Source: Tieghemostelium lacteum | Taxonomy: Eukaryota > Evosea > Eumycetozoa > Dictyosteliales > Raperosteliaceae | Direction of reading: 5' to 3' | Assembly: GCA_001606155.1 (NCBI GenBank) | Contig: LODT01000028.1 | Span: 534,735 to 598,734 of the forward strand | Length of the DNA stretch: 64,000 bases | Shown: positions 1-9,127 of the stretch, one piece after another | How positions within the stretch are numbered: the first letter of the stretch is position 1 | Layout: each line of letters opens with the position of its first letter | Notes under the pieces: generated by a model | What the model saw: the letters and a program-made list of their open reading frames with translations, nothing else | Database searches by the model: none | What the model was told of the DNA's origin: nothing | Translations under genes and position numbers: made by a program

Positions 1-1
1 T

Positions 2-70
2 ATTATTCCCTGCCAAAATTTAGTGATATCAAAGGATATTGATTTAGGAGATGCTGAAACTGGTTATTGA
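2..70 (+). CDS. 3' end of an unidentified gene (partial)
   Basis: An open frame runs from the left edge of the window for 22 codons to a TGA at 68-70. It ends in an acidic tail containing the residues DIDLGDAETGY. The downstream 120 bases are AT-rich and resemble a 3' UTR shared with the convergent gene that ends at 194. The fragment is too short to assign a family. It could also be chance, because short open frames are common. Confidence 0.35.
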   Translation: MIPCQNLVISKDIDLGDAETGY

Positions 71-193
71 ATTTGGGTAATTTAAAAAAGGTGGTACCTT
101 AAATCAAAAAAAAATTAGTAAAATGATCTGTTTTCTATCAATCTTTATTTTATTAATGTTGGATGACTTATTAAAAGGATGAGAATTAAATTT

Positions 194-2278
194 TTAGGAA
201 TCTACATCCATTTTAATGGTGGTTTGACCCACAGTAGTCTTAATGTAATATGGTTGAACTGCAGCTCTGTGAATTTGGTATTGTGTAAAATCAGACGAAT
301 ATAAAACTACCCAAAGATTATCATAAGTAATACGAGGATTTTTGACACTGGATTGACTTTTGAAATCTATGACTGCCCATTTATTAATCATAGGGAGTAA
401 ATTTTTATATATACCACTTTTTGGATTAAATCTATCAAGATGTTCCTTTCTATTAGATCCTTCAGAAGTAAACTCAAAAGCCCATTTGTATTTAGAATCT
501 ATGTAGAAATCCAAAAAACCATTAGATTTAAATGCTCTTCCTACACTTGGAGCAATGAAGGTTGGTCCAATTACTTCTGTAGCAGTTCTATAAAACTCCA
601 TCTGCCAAACTACTTCAAGATGTTGGGTGGTTTTTACACCTAAACTTGTGTGTCTTGAGTATTCAGAGGACATTTGATGTGGACGGAAGTTCTTTATGCA
701 ATTTTCCAACAATAAAACAAATCCGTCATCAGTTGGTTCAACAATGAAGGTACGTATTTTGTTGGAGTGATACCTTTCAGTAAAATAACAACGACGATAC
801 AATGGAGAAGGAAACACTATGTTGTCATTGTCTCTGGTTAAATATCCAAACTTTAAAAGTTTTTGCAATGGGAGATTTTCTTTTGAATAAATGTAGGAAC
901 CATAGGTAACACTATCTAGAATTTGTTTCTCTTCGTCAGAAAATAATGAGATTTCAGGTGAGGCTCTTGATTTACTAATTTGTATTGTGAAATGTTCTGA
1001 TAGCAAGTACTTCATGATTAATAATTCGAGCGATTCTTTTTTACTAATATTGTTAGCTAACTGCATTTTTTCTGCAAACTCTCCTTGTATTAAGTCTAAC
1101 GTTCTTTTAATCAGACCAACATGACCACCAGTATTTTCAAAGATCCAATCTTTTGCTGTGAGTGGGAATTCTTCGGAATATGTGGTTACCATTTCCTCAA
1201 ATTCCTCTCTATCAAATAAGAGCGAATTAATGTCTAATTCAGATTTTTTTGAGCTACTAAGATCCACAGGGGTAGATAATATAGTTTTAACATTACTCTC
1301 TCCATAGGATGCAATTATAACAAAGTGAATTGTACCCTCTGCCGATTTTATAGATGGCCATACCATTTTTCCCCAATCTCCTTCAAAAATACTTTGGCAC
1401 TCGTCCATTATTAGAAAAACATCCTTGAATTTTGAAATTCTGATCCAATCAAAGAATGGTGCACCTGTATTTAATTTCCATAATTTATCAAAATCAATAT
1501 CACTAATCCATGATATTCTCCTAATATAGGAGTCTTGATAGATCTCTTTTAATTGTTGTTCAATCAACTGACCTATTGAGGTTTTACCTGTGTATGGAGG
1601 AGCTCTAAGGAAAGTTATCTTGTATTTCACTATTGTTTCTATTATAGAATTTACTTTTTTTGTTCTTTTAATTGTATGTTGATCTTTAATTCTTATACCA
1701 TCATAAGAAATCGAGTCTGATCGTTTCAATTCGAATTTGATGGGGGCTTTGGTAGATCGGTCGTAAAATATTCTGATTGATAAAATTAGTATCATCCAAC
1801 TATCATCCTATCATAAAATCCATAAATAATCTACATACCTTGATCTACTATTTGCTGTCCTTGTGTACCTATTGTGTGGTTGAACAGGTGTTTAAATTTT
1901 ATAAAGTTTATGTAAAAAATATATTAGTATAAATGAACAAAAGGTGTTTGGATTAGTGATTGGTGTTTACGTACTAGTTGTGGTAGTAATTGGTTGAATC
2001 TTTAGTACTACATTACCAGCAAAATTTGATAAGGGAGCAGAAGTAACGAGAGGATTTGATTCATCATTGTGTAAAACTAGATTAAATGACGAAAAATCAG
2101 GAATATTAAACCATTTTTGAACAAAATGTTTAATATCTCCTATTTCCTCTTTGATAATTCCGTCTTCAACAAAAGGTACTTTAAGTGCATCATTTGGTTG
2201 ATCTTTATAAACTCTAAATATTGGAGTTCTACTTGTAGTTGTAGTTTCTGTTGTTGGTTGAATTTTATTTGTGTTCAT
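194..2278 (-). CDS. Crinkler-type protein: ubiquitin-like header, P-loop NTPase, PD-(D/E)xK-like nuclease
   Basis: I read this as one three-exon gene of about 630 residues. Exon 1 runs 2278 to about 1975, a 30-nt exon is 1868-1839, and exon 3 runs from about 1746 to 194. A second in-frame splice choice (donor after 1971, acceptor before 1772) also works. Exon 1 encodes a roughly 100-residue ubiquitin-like header after a Thr-rich start. Exon 3 carries a divergent Walker A (APPYTGKTS, first Gly missing) and a Walker B (VFLIMDECQ), with helical sensor-like sequence after them. Near the C-terminus are VWQMEFYR, GFLDFYID, WAFEFTSEG and a downstream HLDRF. This is the signature of the REase-fold domain that ends Crinkler (CR/CRN) NTPase-nuclease proteins. 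Such proteins, first known as secreted effectors of oomycetes and chytrids, also occur in free-living eukaryotes and are proposed to act in conflict between cells or genomes. No signal peptide is visible. Activity is not shown by the sequence. Confidence 0.72.
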
Positions 2279-2618
2279 TGTTGAAAGAATGAAAACTGTT
2301 TTTTATATGTAATAAAAAAATTGGTTGTACTATTAGCCGGGTTCAGTCACGCACGTACGCGCAACCGATTACCTATTTCATTTAAGCAGGTTTGTTTTGT
2401 TATTTTATAAAAAGTTAAAATTCACAAGAAAAAAAAAATATTTTTCACATTTTAAAATTTAAAAAAACAAATTTGGAGATTGAATTAATTATCAATATAT
2501 CAATAATAATAAGTTTTCTTATTCTGTTGTCTATCATATGTTAGTATTTAAATTGTTTAAGAGACCATTTTTAAACTAATTGAAGAATGTCGAGCCAACA
2601 CAAGCTCTGATAAAGGTG
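2279..2618. other. AT-rich spacer with a GC-rich island
   Basis: This is the region upstream of the Crinkler-type gene. It is mostly A/T runs, but 2336-2368 is strikingly GC-rich for this genome (contains cgcacgtacgcgcaacc). The island is flanked by GGTTG at 2323-2327 and CAACC at 2362-2366. I see no open frame or RNA gene in it. It may be a promoter element or the remains of an inserted element. Confidence 0.4.
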
Positions 2619-2920
2619 CTACAGCAATGGGTTGCCAAAATGGGTAGGTTTGGTCGATACAATATAATCTTCAGCTTTCATTTTTTTGGTATTTAGCATT
2701 CTTTCCATAGCTGATAATTCTGGTAAATTTCTAGAGTCAGATTTGGAAGAGTGTTCATGAGATCTTTTGGAACTACTATTTTTAGTTTCCTAATATTTTA
2801 ATTAATATTAATATTTACAGATTGACATTATTAATTAGTAATCAGCTTCACATCTTGTAAACAATAATATTTTTACAAAATCCACCAACAAATTTAAAGG
2901 TTTATCCCAAGGCAAGTGTA
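2619..2920 (-). pseudogene. 3' exons of a partial or decayed gene
   Basis: Two segments read as spliced coding sequence on the minus strand. 2920-2877 encodes HLPWDKPLNLLVDF and ends at a GTAAAA donor. After an 87-bp intron with a good tattag acceptor, 2789-2619 encodes 56 residues in the same phase. That exon includes NLPELSAMERMLN and ends THFGNPLL then TAG. Codon use and absence of stops suggest real protein. Upstream of 2920 there is a plausible acceptor but I found no convincing 5' exons or start codon. It is therefore either a truncated gene or one whose first exons I failed to recognise. The family is unknown. Confidence 0.35.
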
Positions 2921-3966
2921 CTGTTTTAAAACAGTTGTTTGTCTCAAGGTTATGTCAGTCTTTTTTTTTATAAACCAGAATATGGTGAAAGTAATACATT
3001 CAAAGTAAAAAAAAATGGTTCTATTATTTATAAATGCTTTGATGATAATATAATTGAACATTCACATTGTAATAATTTATAGTGCTGATTAAAGATATAA
3101 TGATTATATATATATATGAATAACAAAGTAATAAAATTAAGAGTTGAAATAAAATTAAGATTGTATAATATATAAGATTATAGTTCTTATTAAAAGTGTC
3201 TTGTTTATTAGGATTGTTTAAGTATTTATAGTTTTCTTAGAGATTACAGATATTCTATAAATGGAAGTAAGATTACTAATTATTAATAGATTATAGTATG
3301 CATAATATATTACATATATAGTAATTCTCGATATAGTAATGTAATATATTACACACATGTTAAAAGAACATTTAAACATGAGGTTATAAAGAAGTACGTG
3401 TATGATGTAGAAAACGAACAATCTGTTAGGTCACCATTAATTGAATATGTACAATATTATGAATCAGAACAAGAACCATCCAAAATCTAATTGCCATCAT
3501 TATCTTTATTTTAATAAAACCCTATTGGAGTAAAAATAAAAATATACAAGTAATTAGTTAAATATAATCTTTATTTATTTTTATTGTACAAGTTAACAAA
3601 TCTGATCTTTATATATTTAATAAGAAATTGAAAAATAACGGCGTTAACGGTACGTTCCGTAAGCCGTCCTGTTATTTAATAATCTTAACGGCAACGGGGC
3701 CGTTAGGAACACTGGTAAAAGACTGAGATTCATAAAGAATATTCAAGAAAGAGTACTATCATTAGGGGTCTGGGCATAAGGGTATCAATTGGTACGCCTT
3801 TAACAAAAATCCCCAAAAATTTTTTTTATGTCAGAGACAGTATTAACAATTACGCTAAAAGGTCTTAAGATGATAGTCATCCATTCCTGACTACCTTTTA
3901 TGTATACTTTATACCAATCTATACTGTACTCTTGTGTAACTTGGTAAGAAGTATTCTTACATTTAT
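2790..3966. other. Long spacer with coding fragments and a GC-rich palindromic island
   Basis: The stretch contains a plus-strand fragment at about 2960-3081 (reads KPEYGESNTFKVKKN, then a stop). A second plus-strand open stretch at 3290-3490 ends in LIEYVQYYESEQEPSKI and a stop. Neither has an identifiable start or neighbour exon. At 3632-3704 lies an unusually GC-rich block with imperfect inverted repeats and two copies of TTAACGG. The remainder is A/T-rich. The mixture looks like decayed genes or an eroded mobile element, but no transposase or reverse-transcriptase sequence is visible. Confidence 0.4.
3632..3704. repeat. GC-rich inverted-repeat block
   Basis: AAATAAC at 3633-3639 is inverted as GTTATTT at 3671-3677, with additional GC pairing possible between them. 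A second small hairpin has arms AACGGC (3687-3692) and GCCGTT (3699-3704) around a 6-nt loop. TTAACGG occurs directly at 3644-3650 and 3685-3691. It stands out sharply from the surrounding A/T-rich spacer. It could be a worn terminal repeat of a small transposon or a structured RNA. Confidence 0.4.
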
Positions 3967-5451
3967 TTACTTAAATTTCAATAATTTTTTCAAATAATTA
4001 TACCAAGAAGTATCAATGGATTCCATTTCAATATTGAAATCTCTAAAATAATGATGAATTGATATATCATTTTTATAAATATAAAATGGTGTGGCTATCT
4101 TGGGTTTATCAAAAATTACAAAATAATTCGAAAGGTCTAATTTAATGTATTGTAAGGTTTTTGAAGTATGTAGATATTTACATATTCTTGTAGAGCCTCT
4201 ATAGTCTCTAGAATTCAAAATCAATGATAGTTTTAAAAGTGAGGGATGCTTTGACAATTCCAATGAAAGTTGTTCACTTAACACCAATTCAGATGCGGTA
4301 ATGTGAATTTTTAATTTCAAGGACTCTAATTGAGTATTTGATCTTAAATACAACAAAATGGATGGTAGGAATTCCAATAACTCCCATTTTGTTATCATTG
4401 ATAATTTCCTGATAGAATGAATGGTGTCAGGTAAAGTATTGGATTTCAATAGTTTTGTTTCTAGTCCAGTTAAACCTAAAATGGATAGTTTTCTTAGATA
4501 CCAAGTTGGTGGTGGTACTTGATAATCTTCTCTTGTATCTAAATCCACAATATAATTTATAATTGTCAATGAATATATTGATGGTTTCAAATTGATTAAT
4601 TGAAATATTCTATCAACTTGTTGAGATTTTACATTACACAATGTTAGGATCTCTAAATGGTTACATAGTTCAACAATATCTAACGCAGAATCTATAAGTA
4701 TACTTTGGTTACAAAATAGGTTCAATAGAGACTCTATTTGACAAGATAATATTTTCTTGTACATTATAGGATCAACACAATCAAAATTTATAGATTTTAA
4801 TTGATTTGGTTTATAATCCATTAGGTAATCAACAAGAGTACCCAACTTTTCAATAACTATTTTTGTATGTGATCTATCTACAATAGATAAAGATAGATAT
4901 TGAACAGAACTATTAATTCTATTTAATAACTTTTTAAGGTACTCTAATGCGATGGCCGTTAAATTCTTTGATTTACATTGAATTACAATATCCAAATTTA
5001 CAACTTTTGGACAATAATCAGCCAATTGTAAATCTAAATCATCAATTTTATCTTTTTTCATTAGAATCTTTAGAGATTTTAACTTTGGGAAGGTATTATA
5101 ATTCAATGGTAGTGTTGGTTTACTTGAATATTTATATTCTGATGAATACCATGCTATTAATTCCTCAATATTTTGCCCTAAATATTCTATATACTCAATA
5201 TCCAATGGTTGTTGATATAGATTAATTGTAAGTTTCTTTATAGATTTTAATATGCAATATTGATTATCTAAATGTACTCTAAATTCACGTTGAATCAATT
5301 GTGATGTCCTAATATTAATGTTTTCAGATACAAATTTAAAAATACTTTTACTAATTAATCCTAATGATAATTTATATTTAAACGTTAAATAATCATTATC
5401 TAAAATATAAATTAAAATATTAAATATAACATAGTTTGGGAGATGTATCAT
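3967..5451 (-). CDS. F-box/leucine-rich-repeat-like protein (dictyostelid family)
   Basis: A single exon of 494 residues. The first 45 residues (MIHLPNYVIFNILIYILDNDYLTFKYKLSLGLISK) have the pattern of an F-box-like helix bundle: a Leu-Pro start, then repeated hydrophobic pairs. The rest is built of irregular leucine-rich units of about 25 residues, for example LKSLKILM, VQYLSLSIVD, LEILTLCNV, LESLKLKIH and LLKLSLILN. Dictyostelids have large lineage-specific sets of such proteins, presumed to select substrates for SCF ubiquitin ligases, but that role is inferred here. There is no zinc finger, signal peptide or membrane segment. The gene starts only 64 bases from the divergent B-box gene, so the two must share a promoter. 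Gln/Asn runs are absent, unlike in many neighbours. Confidence 0.6.
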   Translation of the reverse strand: MIHLPNYVIFNILIYILDNDYLTFKYKLSLGLISKSIFKFVSENINIRTSQLIQREFRVHLDNQYCILKSIKKLTINLYQQPLDIEYIEYLGQNIEELIAWYSSEYKYSSKPTLPLNYNTFPKLKSLKILMKKDKIDDLDLQLADYCPKVVNLDIVIQCKSKNLTAIALEYLKKLLNRINSSVQYLSLSIVDRSHTKIVIEKLGTLVDYLMDYKPNQLKSINFDCVDPIMYKKILSCQIESLLNLFCNQSILIDSALDIVELCNHLEILTLCNVKSQQVDRIFQLINLKPSIYSLTIINYIVDLDTREDYQVPPPTWYLRKLSILGLTGLETKLLKSNTLPDTIHSIRKLSMITKWELLEFLPSILLYLRSNTQLESLKLKIHITASELVLSEQLSLELSKHPSLLKLSLILNSRDYRGSTRICKYLHTSKTLQYIKLDLSNYFVIFDKPKIATPFYIYKNDISIHHYFRDFNIEMESIDTSWYNYLKKLLKFK

Positions 5452-5515
5452 TGAAGTATTTCAAATAAAAATAAAAAAATTTTTTGTTAAAATTTGATAA
5501 TAATTAATATTAGAA

Positions 5516-7114
5516 ATGACATGTGATAATCTTAAACATTTAAAAAATAATGAAGATTTATATTGTAAAGATTGTAATCATTTAGTTTGCAATCAATGTT
5601 TAAAAACTCATAAAGAACATGTAATTGTAGAGTATGAAAAAATGATTGAAGAAGGTATTGAGGAGCAATATAGATTAAAGATTGATCAAATGAACAAAGA
5701 CTTTCAATGTCAAGTTCAAATACCTTATGATAATTTAGTAAAATCTATAAATGATAAATTTAACAATATACGTCAAATGATTGACAAGAGAGAAAAATCA
5801 TTAATTAATGAAGTACAATCTCACTATAAAGATGATTGTGTTTTATTTGAGAATTTAAAGATGAATATAGAAGTAACCTATTCTCCTATAAATATAGAAT
5901 TAAGTCCAATTTCAAAAGTTAAGAATGATAACCAAAACTACATACCAAAATCACATTATAAAATGAATCAAATCAAAGATATCTCCTATTATTCTAATGA
6001 TAATCTAAAGTTTTTATTAAATAATTTAAAATTATCAACTTCTACCTCCTCTTCCTATAACTCTACATCTTCAAGATCAATTAAATCTACATTTATAGCA
6101 CCTATAATAACATCACCAGACAAAAGTACATTTAAAAATTCAATTTATAAATATCCATCATCAATTAGTGATGGTAGTAATAGTTCACAATATACCATAG
6201 ATAATATAGAATTAGAAAAATCAATGAGATCTATATCTATAGTTGAAGATACATCATTAGATTGTATTAATATGCCACTTTATTATATTTATAGAATTAA
6301 TAGTAAAAGAGGTATAGTTGAATGTATAGATATAAGAAATCAATGTAAAAACGTTATATGGCAGAGTATATCAAGTTCAAATAGAAGTACACAGCCACCA
6401 TTATCCAATAACTATCTCTTACAATACAATTGTGTTGATGGTTTATTGTACTTGTTTCATTTAAAGAAATTCTATATAATGGATTGTCGTAGTTCTCCTC
6501 CATGTTGGTTTGAAAGAGATCTTTCGGAAACTTTAACCAACCCATGTTTATCCATTTATGATGAAAATAACCATATTTATATTTTTAGTGGTGGAAATAG
6601 GATATTAAGATTTAATATAAATACTAATTCTTTAGAAACAATCTATCAATTTAAAGTAAAAATCTCAACTATCTCATCACTTTGTATTCACAATTCACAA
6701 ATCTTTATATTCACAAGTCAGAAAATCTATAAATTTAATTGTAGAAATTGTGATTTGGATATTGCATTCGAAGTCACCACAAAAAAAGATTTTGAAATTT
6801 CAAGTGGTTGTTGGGACTATACAAAAGATTTTATATATTTTATATCCAATGGTGGTGATTTCTATTCCATTTCTTTGGAAGATTTTAATTCTATCCAGAA
6901 CAAAATTCCAAAAAAATTGCATTCCATTTGGTACCCTAAATGGTATAAATTCTCAAAAATGTTTTTTGATCCAACAGGGTATATTTTTGTCATTCTAAAT
7001 GACTATCATTCCATTTGCAAATATGAAATTCAATTTAACATTTGGTCTCAGATTCACAATATATTTACAGATTTTATATCAAAATTTGATTTTTTATCTC
7101 TTTCTTCAAAATAA
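5516..7114 (+). CDS. B-box zinc-finger protein with coiled coil and propeller-like C-terminus
   Basis: A single exon of 532 residues. Residues 1-36 hold a B-box: C3, H8, C17, C20, C25 and C28, then H31 and H34 (CKDCNHLVCNQCLKTHKEH). Residues 40-115 are charged and predicted coiled coil, as in TRIM-like proteins, but there is no RING before the B-box. A Ser/Thr-rich linker (about 165-235) leads to a C-terminal half of repeated beta-strand units with Tyr/Phe-Ile motifs (ILRFNINTNSLETIYQF, KIYKFNC). This suggests a beta-propeller of Kelch or NHL type, though individual blades are weak. Dictyostelids carry many genes of this layout with unknown roles. It shares a very short divergent promoter with the F-box-like gene. 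Confidence 0.65.
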   Translation: MTCDNLKHLKNNEDLYCKDCNHLVCNQCLKTHKEHVIVEYEKMIEEGIEEQYRLKIDQMNKDFQCQVQIPYDNLVKSINDKFNNIRQMIDKREKSLINEVQSHYKDDCVLFENLKMNIEVTYSPINIELSPISKVKNDNQNYIPKSHYKMNQIKDISYYSNDNLKFLLNNLKLSTSTSSSYNSTSSRSIKSTFIAPIITSPDKSTFKNSIYKYPSSISDGSNSSQYTIDNIELEKSMRSISIVEDTSLDCINMPLYYIYRINSKRGIVECIDIRNQCKNVIWQSISSSNRSTQPPLSNNYLLQYNCVDGLLYLFHLKKFYIMDCRSSPPCWFERDLSETLTNPCLSIYDENNHIYIFSGGNRILRFNINTNSLETIYQFKVKISTISSLCIHNSQIFIFTSQKIYKFNCRNCDLDIAFEVTTKKDFEISSGCWDYTKDFIYFISNGGDFYSISLEDFNSIQNKIPKKLHSIWYPKWYKFSKMFFDPTGYIFVILNDYHSICKYEIQFNIWSQIHNIFTDFISKFDFLSLSSK

Positions 7115-7254
7115 ATAAAAATTTTTAATATAGAGATTTTGTGAATTTTAAAAAAAGACTTCAAGATCTCAATAGGCCTCAACTTCAAATTTCGAATTTA
7201 AATATATTTGGTCATAATCATTGAATTTAAAGAAATTCAAAGAATTTATCAAAA

Positions 7255-7830
7255 ATGGAAAACAAAACAACACCAAATTCCAACGTAAAAGATAGATTAA
7301 AAATTACAATTATAGGTCACAAAAATGTTGGTAAAAGAACATTTGTAAATAGATTTTTATATAATCAATTTATAGATTCTGATATTCCAAATAATTCATT
7401 TAAAACAATGAAGCTTGATAACCATGTATTTACATTAGATATCAATATATATAAACCCAACAACTCTGAATCCTTATTGGACTCTGATGGATTTATTTTA
7501 ATTTACTCTGTAGATGATAAAAATTCACTTCTATCTATAAACAACTATATAAATTCAATTTATTCAACACTCCAAAAGGATCCATTGGAATCTAAAATTC
7601 CTATAGTTCTTGTGGGGAATAAAAATGATATTAAAGGTAACAAAAAAAGACAAGTATCCTTTAATGAAGGTTTAAATTTTTCACAATCCTATCAAATACC
7701 ATTTCTTGAAAGTTCATCCAAAGACAATACCAATATTATTACTTCATTTCAATTTTTAAGTAGATTAATTTTATTTAAAAATTATTTACCAATAAATAAG
7801 AAATTACCAAGAGGTTGTATTATTCAATGA
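7255..7830 (+). CDS. Degenerate Ras-like protein with CAAX box
   Basis: A single exon of 191 residues with a Ras fold. The P-loop reads G21-H-K-N-V-G-K27-R28-T29, so the Mg-binding Ser/Thr of GxxxxGK(S/T) is Arg. The switch I threonine region (DPTIE in Ras) reads SDIPNNSF. The DxxG motif (DTAGQ in Ras) is missing, and about ten residues are deleted in switch II (IYKPNNSESLLDSDGF). By contrast the G4 motif GNKND is intact and G5 reads ESSSK. The last four residues are CIIQ, a good CAAX prenylation motif preceded by a basic stretch. The protein probably folds and goes to membranes but is unlikely to hydrolyse GTP normally. It lies in a head-to-tail row between the B-box gene and SNAPC3. The frame is open throughout, so it is not an obvious pseudogene. 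Confidence 0.75.
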   Translation: MENKTTPNSNVKDRLKITIIGHKNVGKRTFVNRFLYNQFIDSDIPNNSFKTMKLDNHVFTLDINIYKPNNSESLLDSDGFILIYSVDDKNSLLSINNYINSIYSTLQKDPLESKIPIVLVGNKNDIKGNKKRQVSFNEGLNFSQSYQIPFLESSSKDNTNIITSFQFLSRLILFKNYLPINKKLPRGCIIQ

Positions 7831-7964
7831 ATATAGATTTTAAATTCTTTGAATTTTATTTATGGTTATTTAATAAACATATATCTTTTTTTGATATTTT
7901 AATGAATTTTTGATTTCAAAACAAATTTTAAAAAAAATTTTTCATAGTTAAATGGAATAGCAAT

Positions 7965-9044
7965 ATGAATGACGATTACGATGATGAAGAATTCATAGAC
8001 TCAGTACAATTCCCATCGGATATAAATGCATCTACAGTTGCACCGATACAGTATACAATCCAACGTACACCAGTCATTAAAGTTAATGATTTTAAACAAC
8101 ACTTTTTAGAATCTCTAAGAAATGAAACACCAGATACAGATGCTGAATTACAAAATGTAAATTTAGATCTAGATGATGTTCGAATTGTTACTGAATATGA
8201 GATTTTTGATAATCAAATTAAATCAAAAGTAATGGAACAATTACCAAACACTCAAAAAACAACAACTACAACTACTACAACCACTTCCACACCTTCAGAT
8301 GATAATAATAATATAACATCAACAATTAATACAGATGGTAGTATAGGGATAAGTTTACCAATTGGAACATTGATAAATGAATTAGTTCAAGGTAAACAAT
8401 CACCAATATTTGATGATACAATATTGGTAGTTGCTATTTATCATTCACAGAGAAATCAAAAAATGATGGAGTTATTAGTTAGAGGTTCTCAAAAACTAAC
8501 AAGTTTAAGAGACAAAATCTATTGTCTTTGTGATCATATAATGGATGGTAACAATAGAAAATCTGGTTTCTTTTTTATAAATAATGTATTTTACAATGAC
8601 AAGAGACAGAATGAGAATCTACTCTACAGTAGAAAGATTATTGAATGGTTGAATAATGGTAATAGAGAGACTAGTCATTTGAGTGAAATGTTAATGGAAA
8701 ATACAACATTTAATGATTTGTCATTGTCATTAGGTGAAAAGTATCTGTATTGCCATCAAGGTCATTGTGAGCACTTAATGGTTTTTGAAGAACTTAGAAT
8801 GTTAAATATAAATGATCAACAAGATATCAATCTCTATCCAATTATTAAATATCAAAGTAAACTACGTAGAAGAAAATGTAAAGTATGTGATATCTATCCT
8901 GCAAAATATGTTACCTATGGTGACCCAAATGTTCCAGAAAGTCCTTACTTCTTTTGTGATGAATGTTATAGAGCATTTCATTACTCAAAAGAAGGTTTTC
9001 TATTGTATAGTTCTTTTCAAGTTTATCCTTATTATCACGAATAA
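7965..9044 (+). CDS. snapc3: snRNA-activating protein complex subunit 3 (SNAPC3/SNAP50)
   Basis: A single exon of 359 residues. The N-terminal 90 residues are acidic, followed by a Thr run at about 94-106 and Asn/Asp-rich sequence. From about residue 150 the conserved SNAP50 domain begins (TILVVAIYHSQRNQKMMELLV). It ends in the family's zinc-binding part: C263, H264, H267, C268 and H270, then C305, C308, C331 and C334 (KCKVCDIYPAKYVTYGD, FFCDECYRAFHY). In other eukaryotes SNAPc binds the proximal sequence element upstream of snRNA genes and recruits RNA polymerase II or III. In dictyostelids the equivalent element is presumably the upstream sequence of snRNA and class I RNA genes. It ends 83 bases from the convergent GATA factor gene. 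Confidence 0.9.
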   Translation: MNDDYDDEEFIDSVQFPSDINASTVAPIQYTIQRTPVIKVNDFKQHFLESLRNETPDTDAELQNVNLDLDDVRIVTEYEIFDNQIKSKVMEQLPNTQKTTTTTTTTTSTPSDDNNNITSTINTDGSIGISLPIGTLINELVQGKQSPIFDDTILVVAIYHSQRNQKMMELLVRGSQKLTSLRDKIYCLCDHIMDGNNRKSGFFFINNVFYNDKRQNENLLYSRKIIEWLNNGNRETSHLSEMLMENTTFNDLSLSLGEKYLYCHQGHCEHLMVFEELRMLNINDQQDINLYPIIKYQSKLRRRKCKVCDIYPAKYVTYGDPNVPESPYFFCDECYRAFHYSKEGFLLYSSFQVYPYYHE

Positions 9045-9127
9045 ACATATTTATTCTTTTTTTATATTTTATTATAATATATAATAAATGTGAGTTAATT
9101 AATTGAATATTTATTTTAAATGAATTA

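Noticed and set aside
3218-3421. Minus-strand 67-residue open frame
   Set aside because: Ile/Tyr/Asn-rich translation of A/T-rich spacer with no conserved pattern.
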